The notes beneath the pieces were generated by a model that saw nothing but the letters and a program-made list of their open reading frames with translations, made no database searches and was not told where the DNA came from. From NCBI GenBank assembly GCA_016177315.1, contig JACOVN010000045.1, positions 1 to 5,073 on the forward strand: a DNA stretch of 5,073 nt, in the 5' to 3' direction. The translations under genes were made by a program, and so were the position numbers. This DNA is from Candidatus Woesearchaeota archaeon. Lineage in GTDB: Archaea > Nanobdellota > Nanobdellia > Woesearchaeales > UBA12501. Positions 1-5,073 of this stretch are shown here, in pieces; within the stretch, counting starts at the first letter, position 1; the number at the start of each line of letters is the position of its first letter.

Positions 1-1
1 A

Positions 2-295
2 GTAAAATCCGAATTGAAGGAATTAACCTACCCAACCTATTATTTTGAACTGGATGAGGGGGCATACAATGCCGTGCTCGCGGGTGCAAATGTTGTTCTC
101 TACCTGGATTTTGTGGATGATGTGAGCTTCAAGAAAGCCCAAATTTTCGTCAATGGCCATGTGTTGAATGTAAACACGAAGGACAAGCAATGGTTTGCCA
201 TCCTTACTTTGTTTGTAGACAAGGGCAGCAATGCCGTCGAAATTGTTCCGAGATCCACTCTGGATATCCTGAATCTGGAAGTTGTGATGGAATGA
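2..295 (+). CDS. C-terminal part of a protein with a beta-sandwich (galactose-binding-like) terminal domain, 5' end outside window
   Basis: The reading frame is open from the left edge to a TGA at 293-295, giving 97 visible residues. The frame contains a TTG at 14, but nothing marks it as a start (no Shine-Dalgarno sequence, no signal peptide), so this is better read as the tail of a larger protein. The visible part alternates hydrophobic and polar residues as beta strands do. It has an AQIFVNGHVLNVNT strand-turn-strand, then a DKGSNAVEIVP segment and a closing LDILNLEV strand. The pattern 'I-x-VNG ... G-x-N-x-x-x-I-x-P' is typical of jelly-roll or galactose-binding-like domains that cap secreted or membrane proteins. 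There are no cysteines in this part. It lies on the same strand, 95 bases before the large membrane protein gene, and may share its operon and extracytoplasmic location. Function unknown; the fold is an inference from pattern. Confidence 0.75.
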   Translation, partial: VKSELKELTYPTYYFELDEGAYNAVLAGANVVLYLDFVDDVSFKKAQIFVNGHVLNVNTKDKQWFAILTLFVDKGSNAVEIVPRSTLDILNLEVVME

Positions 296-377
296 TGATT
301 GAAAATGCGCTGCAATCGACTCCGACATGCCCTCTCTGACTCTTCTAGTTCTCAAACGCTTTTCGTGGAAATGTTAT

Positions 378-385
378 GGAGAGGT
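378..385 (+). promoter_or_regulatory. Ribosome binding site that decides the start of the large membrane protein
   Basis: GGAGAGGT contains GAGGT (381-385), complementary to the conserved 3' end of 16S rRNA, with a five-base spacer to the ATG at 391. The in-frame ATG at 376 would place this motif inside the coding region and has only a weaker GTGGA (365-369) upstream. The motif therefore favours 391 as the start. Confidence 0.65.
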
Positions 386-390
386 CTAGT

Positions 391-3153
391 ATGCCTATAA
401 GCGATGAAGAACAAGAAATAACGAGACTTTCCGAGGAGATCCCAACCGGACAAGGTCCAACCTTGGGAAGGGTCTTGATTCTCTTAGCCATACTTCTCCT
501 CTATGCGCTTGCCATCGCTTTTCCAACCCCGCTTATGCAATATGGCATTCTCTTGATCGTTTTTGCCATTTTTATTCTGGAACGGTATCTTGCATCCTAC
601 GTAGATGAAAAATTACATATGCCAAAAGGTCTTGGTGACCCCATGCTCATCCTAAAACTTGCCTTGGCAAGCTTTCTCTGGATCTTCCTCAATCAGCCTT
701 TAATTGCCGTGCCCGTCATTATTGCGTTTCTCTTTGTCACTCTCTTTACTCCTTCCTTAGCGCAGTGGTGGCATAAGAGTGTCAGAAAGGGGAGAGCACC
801 AGCAGAACAGCAAGGGAAGAAGGGATATGGCAGAATTTATGCTGCACTTATTCTTGCCATCATTTTGGATGTTCTGGATTACCTTGGTTTAGCTATCCCT
901 GTTTTAGGAGATGTTGTTGATGTTATCGCTAACATCATTTTTCTGCCTCTGATCGGAAAATATTCCCTCCTAGGGTGGTTGGAGGTTATTCCCTTCTTCG
1001 ATATTGTCCCGACCTATATCCTAGAAGTTCTCTATGCCTGGTATAAAACTCATGAGCACAACAAGCAATTCCAACCTACCAGAGCGGAACAGCCGAGCTT
1101 GCCAGACAGGCTTGTCCTGGAGGAGAAAAAACCATGGTTCTGGAAAACCCTCTTTGGGTTACTCTTTGTCGGCTTGCTCCTCTTTCTGGCCTACACCTAC
1201 ATGGTTCCAAACTTCTGGTCAGGAATTGAAGCCTCTGTGGATCCAGACTCTCCCATGGGCAAGGCAGTGCTGAGCTTTGGAAAAATCCCTCTGTTCTTCA
1301 AAAATGTTGTAAATAACATCGTGGATAGCTTCAAAGCATTTACAGAACGCAGCATCGCTGCAGCAACCGGCGATTATTTCACTGGTCAGGTGGATGCAAA
1401 TGCCAAGGAAAAATTAGGAGTGTATTTGGAAAATCTCAAACCAGCTTCTGAAGCATTCTACCAGGATGAGCCAGTAACTGTCTGGGGAGACCTCTACGCG
1501 AAAACCCTGGATACGGAGAAAACTCTTGCTGTCCGATTACAGTGCTACCTGGAGGATGACCAAACCACCCATGGCAGTATGGACCCAAGCTTTATTCCAG
1601 AAATTGTAACGCAAGAGCAGGAAGATTTGCGGTGTGAGTTTGGACGGGGAAAAATTGATGTGGGAAGCGAGGAAGTGACCTTTGCAGCACGATTCAATTT
1701 CACCACCCATGGCTATACCAAAGCCTATTTCATGGATGAGGAAAGAATGCGGTCTCTGCAGAGAGAGGAAATCGATCCCTTGGATTTCTACCAAGTGCCG
1801 GACAAAAACCCAGTTGCCATTTACACCAACGGACCAGTCATGATAGGCATGGATGCCAGGCAAAGCTTGGTTGGTCTGAAAGAGGGGGAGGATACAAAAT
1901 TCCGGTTAGGTATAACCATTGAGAATCTCTGGAATGGTGTTATTCAATCCATTCATTCCCTAACCTTGACAATTCCGGAGTCCATGAGACTTGTGGATTG
2001 TGACGAAAACAAGCCTTTCCTCAAGGCAAGCTGCCAAGAAGGGGAATGCGAATATAAACTGGCAGTGAAGCGAAGTCAGGGAGAGCAGCAAGGCCTCTGC
2101 CAGCAGGAATGCCAGGAATTCACTGGAGGAGAAAAAGAAGCATGCTATACCGCCTGCATCAAAAGGCCAGCAACTGGAACGAGGTTTGGAGAAATCAAGC
2201 GATTTGAAACTTTCCAGTGTAGGGTGTTGATCCCAGCAGCGAACAAGCAAGCAGTCTTAGCAAATGTTCCCTTGGCAACACAGTACTTCAAAGTTATTGC
2301 GGATTATGATTACGAATTATACGAGAAAACTACCGTCGCGATTAAAAGGGCAGTAGGCTTTAATGTATACGTAACTCCCACAGAGCCCAGCTTATGGGAT
2401 ATCCAGAATGGTAACTTGAAATGTACTGGCATGCATGCAGAGATGGATGTGCCAAGCGTTACCTATCAGTTTAATAAAATAGCAGAAAATGGAGAGAAAA
2501 TTTCTTTGCTCTCGGCACCTTCTCTTGGGATGGTTTGCAAAGAAAGGCGGAAATGCGAAGTTACTTTGAGGCAAACTGTTTCCTTAGGAGAGCCTCTGAA
2601 GAAAGGGAATGAAATTGAATGCATGATGACCAACGTTCTGCCAGCAGGAGAGCTGCCACCTTCCCTTCAAGCAAGAATTGAGATGGAATGCGGTGTTCGA
2701 TGCGCCCATCTTGCAGAAAAGGCAGAAGGTGAGCAGTACAATCAGTGTAAAGATGGCTGTAGAGCGAATCTACGAGAGGAGATGACTGCAAGTGAATTCA
2801 CTGGTGCAGATATTGCAACGATCAAAAACAGCGAGCCGAGGTTGAGCTTCAAGCTGCCCAAGACAGCCTTCCAGAAAAGCGAAACTGCGACGATGGCTAT
2901 TACCGTGAATGATCCGGATCTCGAGGATTCCTTAAGCATTGGCATTCAGTTTGAAAATTATAATCAGGAGCCGCATACTATCAGGGATCTTTCCTGTCAG
3001 AAGCAGCAGGAGCAGGTATGTACGACCACGCTCAGCGTACCAGTGGATGGAGCACAGGAAAACCAATTTAAAGTTATGCTTACCCCCACTGATGGTTCCA
3101 CAGTAGGAAGGACACAAATAGCAACCATTGCGATACAAGAGGCGAAGCCGTGA
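391..3153 (+). CDS. Large polytopic membrane protein with cysteine-rich extracytoplasmic domains, family not recognised
   Basis: A 920-residue protein from ATG 391 (925 if ATG 376 is used). Residue numbers here count from 391. Hydrophobic segments lie at about 26-44, 47-64, 84-101, 103-120, 148-169, 170-189 and/or 193-219, and 249-271. The strongly basic loop at 127-149 and the polar, net-charged loop at 220-248 suggest both are cytoplasmic, so the region after 271 should lie outside. Residues 285-340 look helical. Residues 343-470 and 473-652 form two beta-rich domains resembling the two halves of the downstream lipoproteins. Residues 655-760 are a further beta-rich region, and 816-917 look like an Ig/cadherin-type domain (VNDPDLEDSLSI). 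All 20 cysteines lie at 385-877, none in the membrane part, consistent with disulfides outside the cell. Two twin CX3C motifs (570-589, 767-790) stand out. The gene overlaps the next one by four bases. A surface receptor, adhesin or assembly scaffold is possible; no catalytic motif is visible. Confidence 0.95.
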   Translation: MPISDEEQEITRLSEEIPTGQGPTLGRVLILLAILLLYALAIAFPTPLMQYGILLIVFAIFILERYLASYVDEKLHMPKGLGDPMLILKLALASFLWIFLNQPLIAVPVIIAFLFVTLFTPSLAQWWHKSVRKGRAPAEQQGKKGYGRIYAALILAIILDVLDYLGLAIPVLGDVVDVIANIIFLPLIGKYSLLGWLEVIPFFDIVPTYILEVLYAWYKTHEHNKQFQPTRAEQPSLPDRLVLEEKKPWFWKTLFGLLFVGLLLFLAYTYMVPNFWSGIEASVDPDSPMGKAVLSFGKIPLFFKNVVNNIVDSFKAFTERSIAAATGDYFTGQVDANAKEKLGVYLENLKPASEAFYQDEPVTVWGDLYAKTLDTEKTLAVRLQCYLEDDQTTHGSMDPSFIPEIVTQEQEDLRCEFGRGKIDVGSEEVTFAARFNFTTHGYTKAYFMDEERMRSLQREEIDPLDFYQVPDKNPVAIYTNGPVMIGMDARQSLVGLKEGEDTKFRLGITIENLWNGVIQSIHSLTLTIPESMRLVDCDENKPFLKASCQEGECEYKLAVKRSQGEQQGLCQQECQEFTGGEKEACYTACIKRPATGTRFGEIKRFETFQCRVLIPAANKQAVLANVPLATQYFKVIADYDYELYEKTTVAIKRAVGFNVYVTPTEPSLWDIQNGNLKCTGMHAEMDVPSVTYQFNKIAENGEKISLLSAPSLGMVCKERRKCEVTLRQTVSLGEPLKKGNEIECMMTNVLPAGELPPSLQARIEMECGVRCAHLAEKAEGEQYNQCKDGCRANLREEMTASEFTGADIATIKNSEPRLSFKLPKTAFQKSETATMAITVNDPDLEDSLSIGIQFENYNQEPHTIRDLSCQKQQEQVCTTTLSVPVDGAQENQFKVMLTPTDGSTVGRTQIATIAIQEAKP
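832..1050 (+). other. Acidic, proline-containing membrane module within the large protein
   Basis: Residues 148-220 are hydrophobic but carry regularly placed acidic residues: D160, D163, D174, D177, E198 and D204. Two similar proline-containing stretches occur, LAIPVLGDVVDVI and EVIPFFDIVPTYI. The segment sits between a basic cytoplasmic loop and another polar loop assigned to the cytoplasm, so it should cross the membrane an even number of times or form a re-entrant pair. Acidic residues inside membrane helices are usually kept for ion movement, helix packing or partner contact. Which applies here cannot be told. Confidence 0.6.
1417..2346 (+). other. Ectodomain region of the large protein resembling the downstream lipoproteins
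   Basis: Residues 343-652 share landmarks with both lipoproteins, in the same order. The region opens with LENLKPASEAFYQDEPVTV, comparable to LENAPSAQIYASPDGEEFEI in the first lipoprotein. An ARFNFTT...YFMD strand pair follows (compare ACYEYFT...CIDTD). Next come NPVAIYTNGPV (compare SPIVIDSVGV and APIAITSVEE) and FRLGITIENLWNGVI before a proline (compare FTIHISNAGIGQVIAP). It closes with a cysteine strand and a YELYEKTTVAIK stretch (compare FGYLQSISTETRLEK). Identity is low, so shared ancestry is inferred from order and spacing rather than shown by score. Confidence 0.5.
2098..2157 (+). other. First twin CX3C motif (CX3C-X10-CX3C)
   Basis: It encodes C570-QQE-C574 and C585-YTA-C589, with ten residues between the pairs, within a glutamine- and glutamate-rich, probably helical stretch. 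Twin CX3C motifs are known to staple two antiparallel helices with two disulfides, as in the small Tim chaperones of mitochondria. The spacing is similar, but homology to those proteins is not implied. The motif is inserted between strands of the second ectodomain module. Confidence 0.7.
2689..2760 (+). other. Second twin CX3C motif (CX3C-X14-CX3C)
   Basis: It encodes C767-GVR-C771 and C786-KDG-C790, with a 14-residue charged, probably helical linker (AHLAEKAEGEQYNQ). It has the same helical-hairpin layout as the first motif, about 200 residues earlier in the protein, and again follows a beta-rich domain. Two disulfides joining the helices are the likely arrangement. Confidence 0.7.
3139..3142 (+). 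promoter_or_regulatory. Ribosome binding site for the first lipoprotein, inside the preceding gene
   Basis: GAGG ends seven bases before the GTG start at 3150 and lies within the last codons of the large membrane protein. The start overlaps the upstream stop as GTGA (3150-3153). This arrangement supports the GTG start and suggests translational coupling. Confidence 0.6.
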
Positions 3154-4115
3154 AACAAAAAACAGCGGTGGGAGGTTTGCTCTTTGTAGTGCTCTTCCTT
3201 TCTGCTTGCCAGCAACAGGAATTCCTCTTCAACCCATTCCAAGGAACTGCGGCTCTGGAAATGGCGTTTCTGGAAAATGCGCCTTCTGCACAAATCTATG
3301 CCTCTCCAGATGGTGAGGAATTTGAGATTTTGCTGAAACTGCAGAATGAAGGGGCATTCGATATACAGAGAGGGTTCTTGACTTTGGGTGTAGAGCAGGA
3401 CTATCTTTCCATCAAGAAATGGGATTTGGAGGGAACGGAAATAGTCCTCATGGGCCCGCAGCAGGCTTCCTTCCTTTTGGAAGGAAAATCCAAGCTCAAT
3501 CCCTTTGGCTCGGATGCAATGGTTGCTCTGAGAGCAGTGGCAACCTTAAAAGAACCGCAAGTAGAAACCTTAGCGACACAGATACTTGCAACAGCCTGCT
3601 ACGAGTATTTCACACAAGCCAACACACCGATCTGCATCGATACAGATGTGTACAACAGAAAAGGTACAGAAAAGGTTTGTGAGATATCTGATGTATCTAT
3701 TGGAGGAACTGGATCGCCTATTGTCATTGATTCTGTTGGCGTAGAAATGCTGCCGGATGGAGGGGAGTTTGTTCGGCCACGATTCACCATTCATATCAGC
3801 AATGCAGGTATTGGGCAGGTCATTGCTCCAGAAGCAGTGCAAGAAGCATGCTCAGCAAAAGGTCTTTCCCATGACCTCCTGAATACCATCAAAATCGAGG
3901 AAATTTCCTTTTCCGGATATTCCTATTCCAAAGGCCAGATGCAGTGCAATCCACAGAAAGCGAAACTGGAACAAGGAGAAGCAAGTGTTACCTGTACCTT
4001 GGCTCCTGCCTTACTACAGAGCAACAAGCCAACCTACACCACCAATCTTTACATAAAACTGAAATTTGGGTATTTGCAGAGCATTTCCACGGAAACAAGG
4101 CTGGAAAAGATATAG
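3150..4115 (+). CDS. Predicted lipoprotein, first of a tandem paralogous pair, family not recognised
   Basis: A 321-residue protein starting at GTG, which is chosen because it gives a complete signal peptide at once and overlaps the upstream stop. Residues 1-19 form a classic lipoprotein signal: basic MKQK, a hydrophobic core, then the lipobox LSAC with C20 as the lipidation site. The mature protein is mostly beta. Domain 1 (about 33-165) holds a FEILLKLQNEGAFDIQRGFLTL core and ends in ATACYEYFT...CIDTD. Domain 2 (about 175-321) holds SPIVIDSVGV, FTIHISNAGIGQVIAPEA and the terminal FGYLQSISTETRLEKI. Six further cysteines (150, 162, 177, 234, 266, 282) all match positions in the next gene, consistent with three disulfides. 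It should be anchored on the outer face of the cell membrane. It is probably co-transcribed with the large membrane protein, whose ectodomain it resembles. The domain 1 core is reminiscent of CARDB-like or other Ig-like folds. No enzyme motif is seen. Confidence 0.95.
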   Translation: MKQKTAVGGLLFVVLFLSACQQQEFLFNPFQGTAALEMAFLENAPSAQIYASPDGEEFEILLKLQNEGAFDIQRGFLTLGVEQDYLSIKKWDLEGTEIVLMGPQQASFLLEGKSKLNPFGSDAMVALRAVATLKEPQVETLATQILATACYEYFTQANTPICIDTDVYNRKGTEKVCEISDVSIGGTGSPIVIDSVGVEMLPDGGEFVRPRFTIHISNAGIGQVIAPEAVQEACSAKGLSHDLLNTIKIEEISFSGYSYSKGQMQCNPQKAKLEQGEASVTCTLAPALLQSNKPTYTTNLYIKLKFGYLQSISTETRLEKI

Positions 4116-4126
4116 ATAAGGAATAC

Positions 4127-4134
4127 ATTTAAAA
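4127..4134 (+). promoter_or_regulatory. Candidate archaeal TATA box upstream of the second lipoprotein
   Basis: The octamer at 4127-4134 lies in the TTTAAAAA stretch of the 64-base gap, just after the TAG at 4113-4115. It is preceded by the purine-rich GGAATA that could serve as a BRE. Archaeal transcription normally starts about 25 bases downstream, here near 4158, which would leave a leader of about 20 bases carrying the ribosome binding site. The call rests on position and composition only. If the organism is bacterial it does not apply. Confidence 0.4.
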
Positions 4135-4169
4135 ATGCCCTGCCCCATAGTAAGGGAGTAAAGAAAAAA

Positions 4170-4176
4170 GAGGGAG
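4170..4176 (+). promoter_or_regulatory. Ribosome binding site for the second lipoprotein
   Basis: GAGGGAG lies just before the ATG at 4180. The GAGG core (4170-4173) is six bases from the start codon. It supports this ATG rather than the in-frame internal ATG at residue 9, which would remove the basic part of the signal peptide. Confidence 0.65.
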
Positions 4177-4179
4177 CCT

Positions 4180-5073
4180 ATGCAAGGAAAAGCAGCAAAG
4201 GTTATGGCAGTAGCATTCCTTCTCCTCTTTGTAATCAGCTGTGGCCCTGTCGGTGGGCCAAGCATCGGTTTGGGCAGGGACGACACCGGCAGAAGGCCGG
4301 ACTATAGAACTGGAACACAAGGACTGGTTTTGCAATTCCTTTCAGGCACCCCTCCACCAAAACTTTACGAAGGAGATCCTCTGCCGATTGTAGTGGAGGT
4401 TTCCAATAAAGGAACCTTTGATGTGGTGGATGGAAGATTATACATTTCTGGTTTTGACGACCGATTCATTAAACTCAATAGGGATGTTGCCGTGCTTTCC
4501 GAGCTTGCAGGCAAGAGCCTCTTCAATCCAGATGGTTTGTTTTCAGAGGTCTTTGAGTTTGAAGATCCGAGCGTGACTATTCCTGAGCATACCGACCTTT
4601 TTCCCCAGGCGATTAAGGCAACAGCCTGCTACCGCTATCAAACTAGGACTACTGCAGAGGTCTGCATCGATCCTGACCCCCATTCCATTCGTTTAGTGGA
4701 AAAAGTTTGCCAAGTGAGACCTATAAGCTACTCTGGTGGACAGGGAGCCCCCATTGCCATTACCTCTGTTGAAGAAGAAATCACCAGAGACAGGCTGCAG
4801 TTCAAAATTCTCGTGCAGGATGGTGGGGGAGGGACAGTCATTGCTCCAGATGCCTCTATCCTCAACTGCCATGAAGGCATTGACAGGAGGGATATTGATA
4901 AAGTGGCAGTAGTCTCTGTAGAGTTCTCTGGTCACGAAATTCGGCTGAACTGCGAACCTAACCCCATCAGGCTGGTCAATGGAAGAGGATACACCTTTTG
5001 CACTTTTCAAGGTAATTTAGGGGATGATGCCTTCCTTACTGCCTTGAACATTATGCTAGAATATGGGTATAGG
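4180..5073 (+). CDS. Predicted lipoprotein, second of the tandem pair, 3' end outside window
   Basis: The frame is open from ATG 4180 to the last base of the window, 298 residues with no stop. Residues 1-20 form a lipoprotein signal: MQGKAAK, a hydrophobic core, then lipobox VISC with C21 as the lipidation site. A glycine- and arginine-rich linker (22-45) follows. The rest aligns along its length with the preceding lipoprotein: LYEGDPLPIVVEVSNKGTFD, KATACYRYQT, VCIDPD, EKVCQ, APIAITSVEE, GGTVIAPDA, and a closing LEYGYR matching KFGYLQ. Cysteines 150, 162 and 177 fall at the same residue numbers as in the neighbour, and 230, 258 and 274 match its other three. By that alignment only about 12 residues and the stop are missing. 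It is probably displayed on the outer membrane face like its paralogue. No catalytic motif is visible; ligand binding or a structural role in the envelope is possible. Confidence 0.93.
   Translation, partial: MQGKAAKVMAVAFLLLFVISCGPVGGPSIGLGRDDTGRRPDYRTGTQGLVLQFLSGTPPPKLYEGDPLPIVVEVSNKGTFDVVDGRLYISGFDDRFIKLNRDVAVLSELAGKSLFNPDGLFSEVFEFEDPSVTIPEHTDLFPQAIKATACYRYQTRTTAEVCIDPDPHSIRLVEKVCQVRPISYSGGQGAPIAITSVEEEITRDRLQFKILVQDGGGGTVIAPDASILNCHEGIDRRDIDKVAVVSVEFSGHEIRLNCEPNPIRLVNGRGYTFCTFQGNLGDDAFLTALNIMLEYGYR

Larger units (their letters stand above)
3150..5073 (+). repeat. Tandem gene duplication (diverged)
   Basis: The two lipoprotein genes are colinear copies. Short stretches of exact DNA identity survive at matching places: GCAACAGCCTGCTAC at 3588-3602 and 4618-4632, TCTGCATCGAT at 3631-3641 and 4661-4671, and GTCATTGCTCCAGA at 3819-3832 and 4837-4850. 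The offsets are 1030, 1030 and 1018 bases, so the copies differ by one net four-codon deletion in this span. Elsewhere the DNA has diverged strongly. Confidence 0.85.

Noticed and set aside
14..295. A separate 93-residue protein starting at TTG 14
   Set aside because: The frame is open all the way to the left edge, and TTG 14 has no supporting ribosome binding site or signal. A truncated larger gene is simpler.
23..355. Minus-strand reading frame of 110 codons across the first gene and the gap
   Set aside because: It mirrors the coding strand of the upstream gene. Its product shows no domain pattern, while the plus-strand product has a coherent beta-domain pattern.
296..390. Promoter or small gene in the first gap
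   Set aside because: I see no A/T-rich TATA-like octamer with sensible spacing and no convincing short coding frame. Only the ribosome binding site near its end is supported.
2429..2438. Palindrome GCATGCATGC
   Set aside because: It lies inside the membrane protein gene and encodes part of GMHAE. It is a single ten-base palindrome with no partner site or regulatory setting.
2098..2760. Twin CX3C motifs as zinc-binding sites or true small Tim homologues
   Set aside because: The location is predicted to be outside the membrane with many other paired cysteines, which favours disulfides. Spacing alone does not show homology to Tim proteins.
1537..3293. Several minus-strand frames of 60-108 codons under the large membrane protein, and short plus-strand frames at 1034 and 3128
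   Set aside because: They lie wholly or mainly within well-supported genes in other frames, have low-quality composition and no convincing starts.
4136..4158. Possible terminator hairpin between the lipoprotein genes (CCCC ... GGG)
   Set aside because: The stem would be only three pairs and no T-tract follows. The region is better explained as promoter and leader.
4693..5010. Minus-strand frame of 105 codons at the right end
   Set aside because: It is antisense to the second lipoprotein, whose frame is supported by signal peptide, ribosome binding site and paralogy.

Overview
The window most resembles a fragment of an uncultured archaeal genome, probably a DPANN-type lineage (Woesearchaeota/Pacearchaeota/Diapherotrites-like). 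This rests on frequent AGA/AGG arginine codons, short or absent intergenic gaps, a TATA-like octamer before the last gene, and the style of the proteins: multi-span membrane proteins with large disulfide-rich ectodomains of unknown function. No ribosomal, housekeeping or taxonomic marker gene is present, so the assignment is an inference; a candidate-phylum bacterium is not excluded.

All recognisable genes lie on the + strand. (1) Bases 2-295 are the 3' end of a gene whose product ends in a beta-rich, galactose-binding-like domain. (2) After a 95-base gap, 391-3153 encodes a 920-residue membrane protein. It has a cysteine-free membrane portion of six or more helices and an extracytoplasmic region with 20 cysteines, including two twin CX3C motifs. 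(3) Overlapping it by four bases (GTGA), 3150-4115 encodes a 321-residue predicted lipoprotein. (4) After a 64-base gap holding a candidate archaeal promoter, 4180-5073 encodes a second predicted lipoprotein. It is a paralogue of the first and runs off the window, probably about a dozen codons before its stop.

The two lipoproteins share a colinear two-domain plan with six matching cysteines in addition to the lipobox cysteine. A weaker but recognisable version of the plan appears in the ectodomain of the large membrane protein at about residues 343-652. The locus therefore looks like a cell-surface cassette in which one fold family occurs once anchored by a polytopic membrane domain and twice as lipid-anchored proteins. 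A common envelope assembly or ligand-binding system is a reasonable inference, but its function cannot be read from the sequence. I recognised no enzyme active site, mobile element, RNA gene or CRISPR array.
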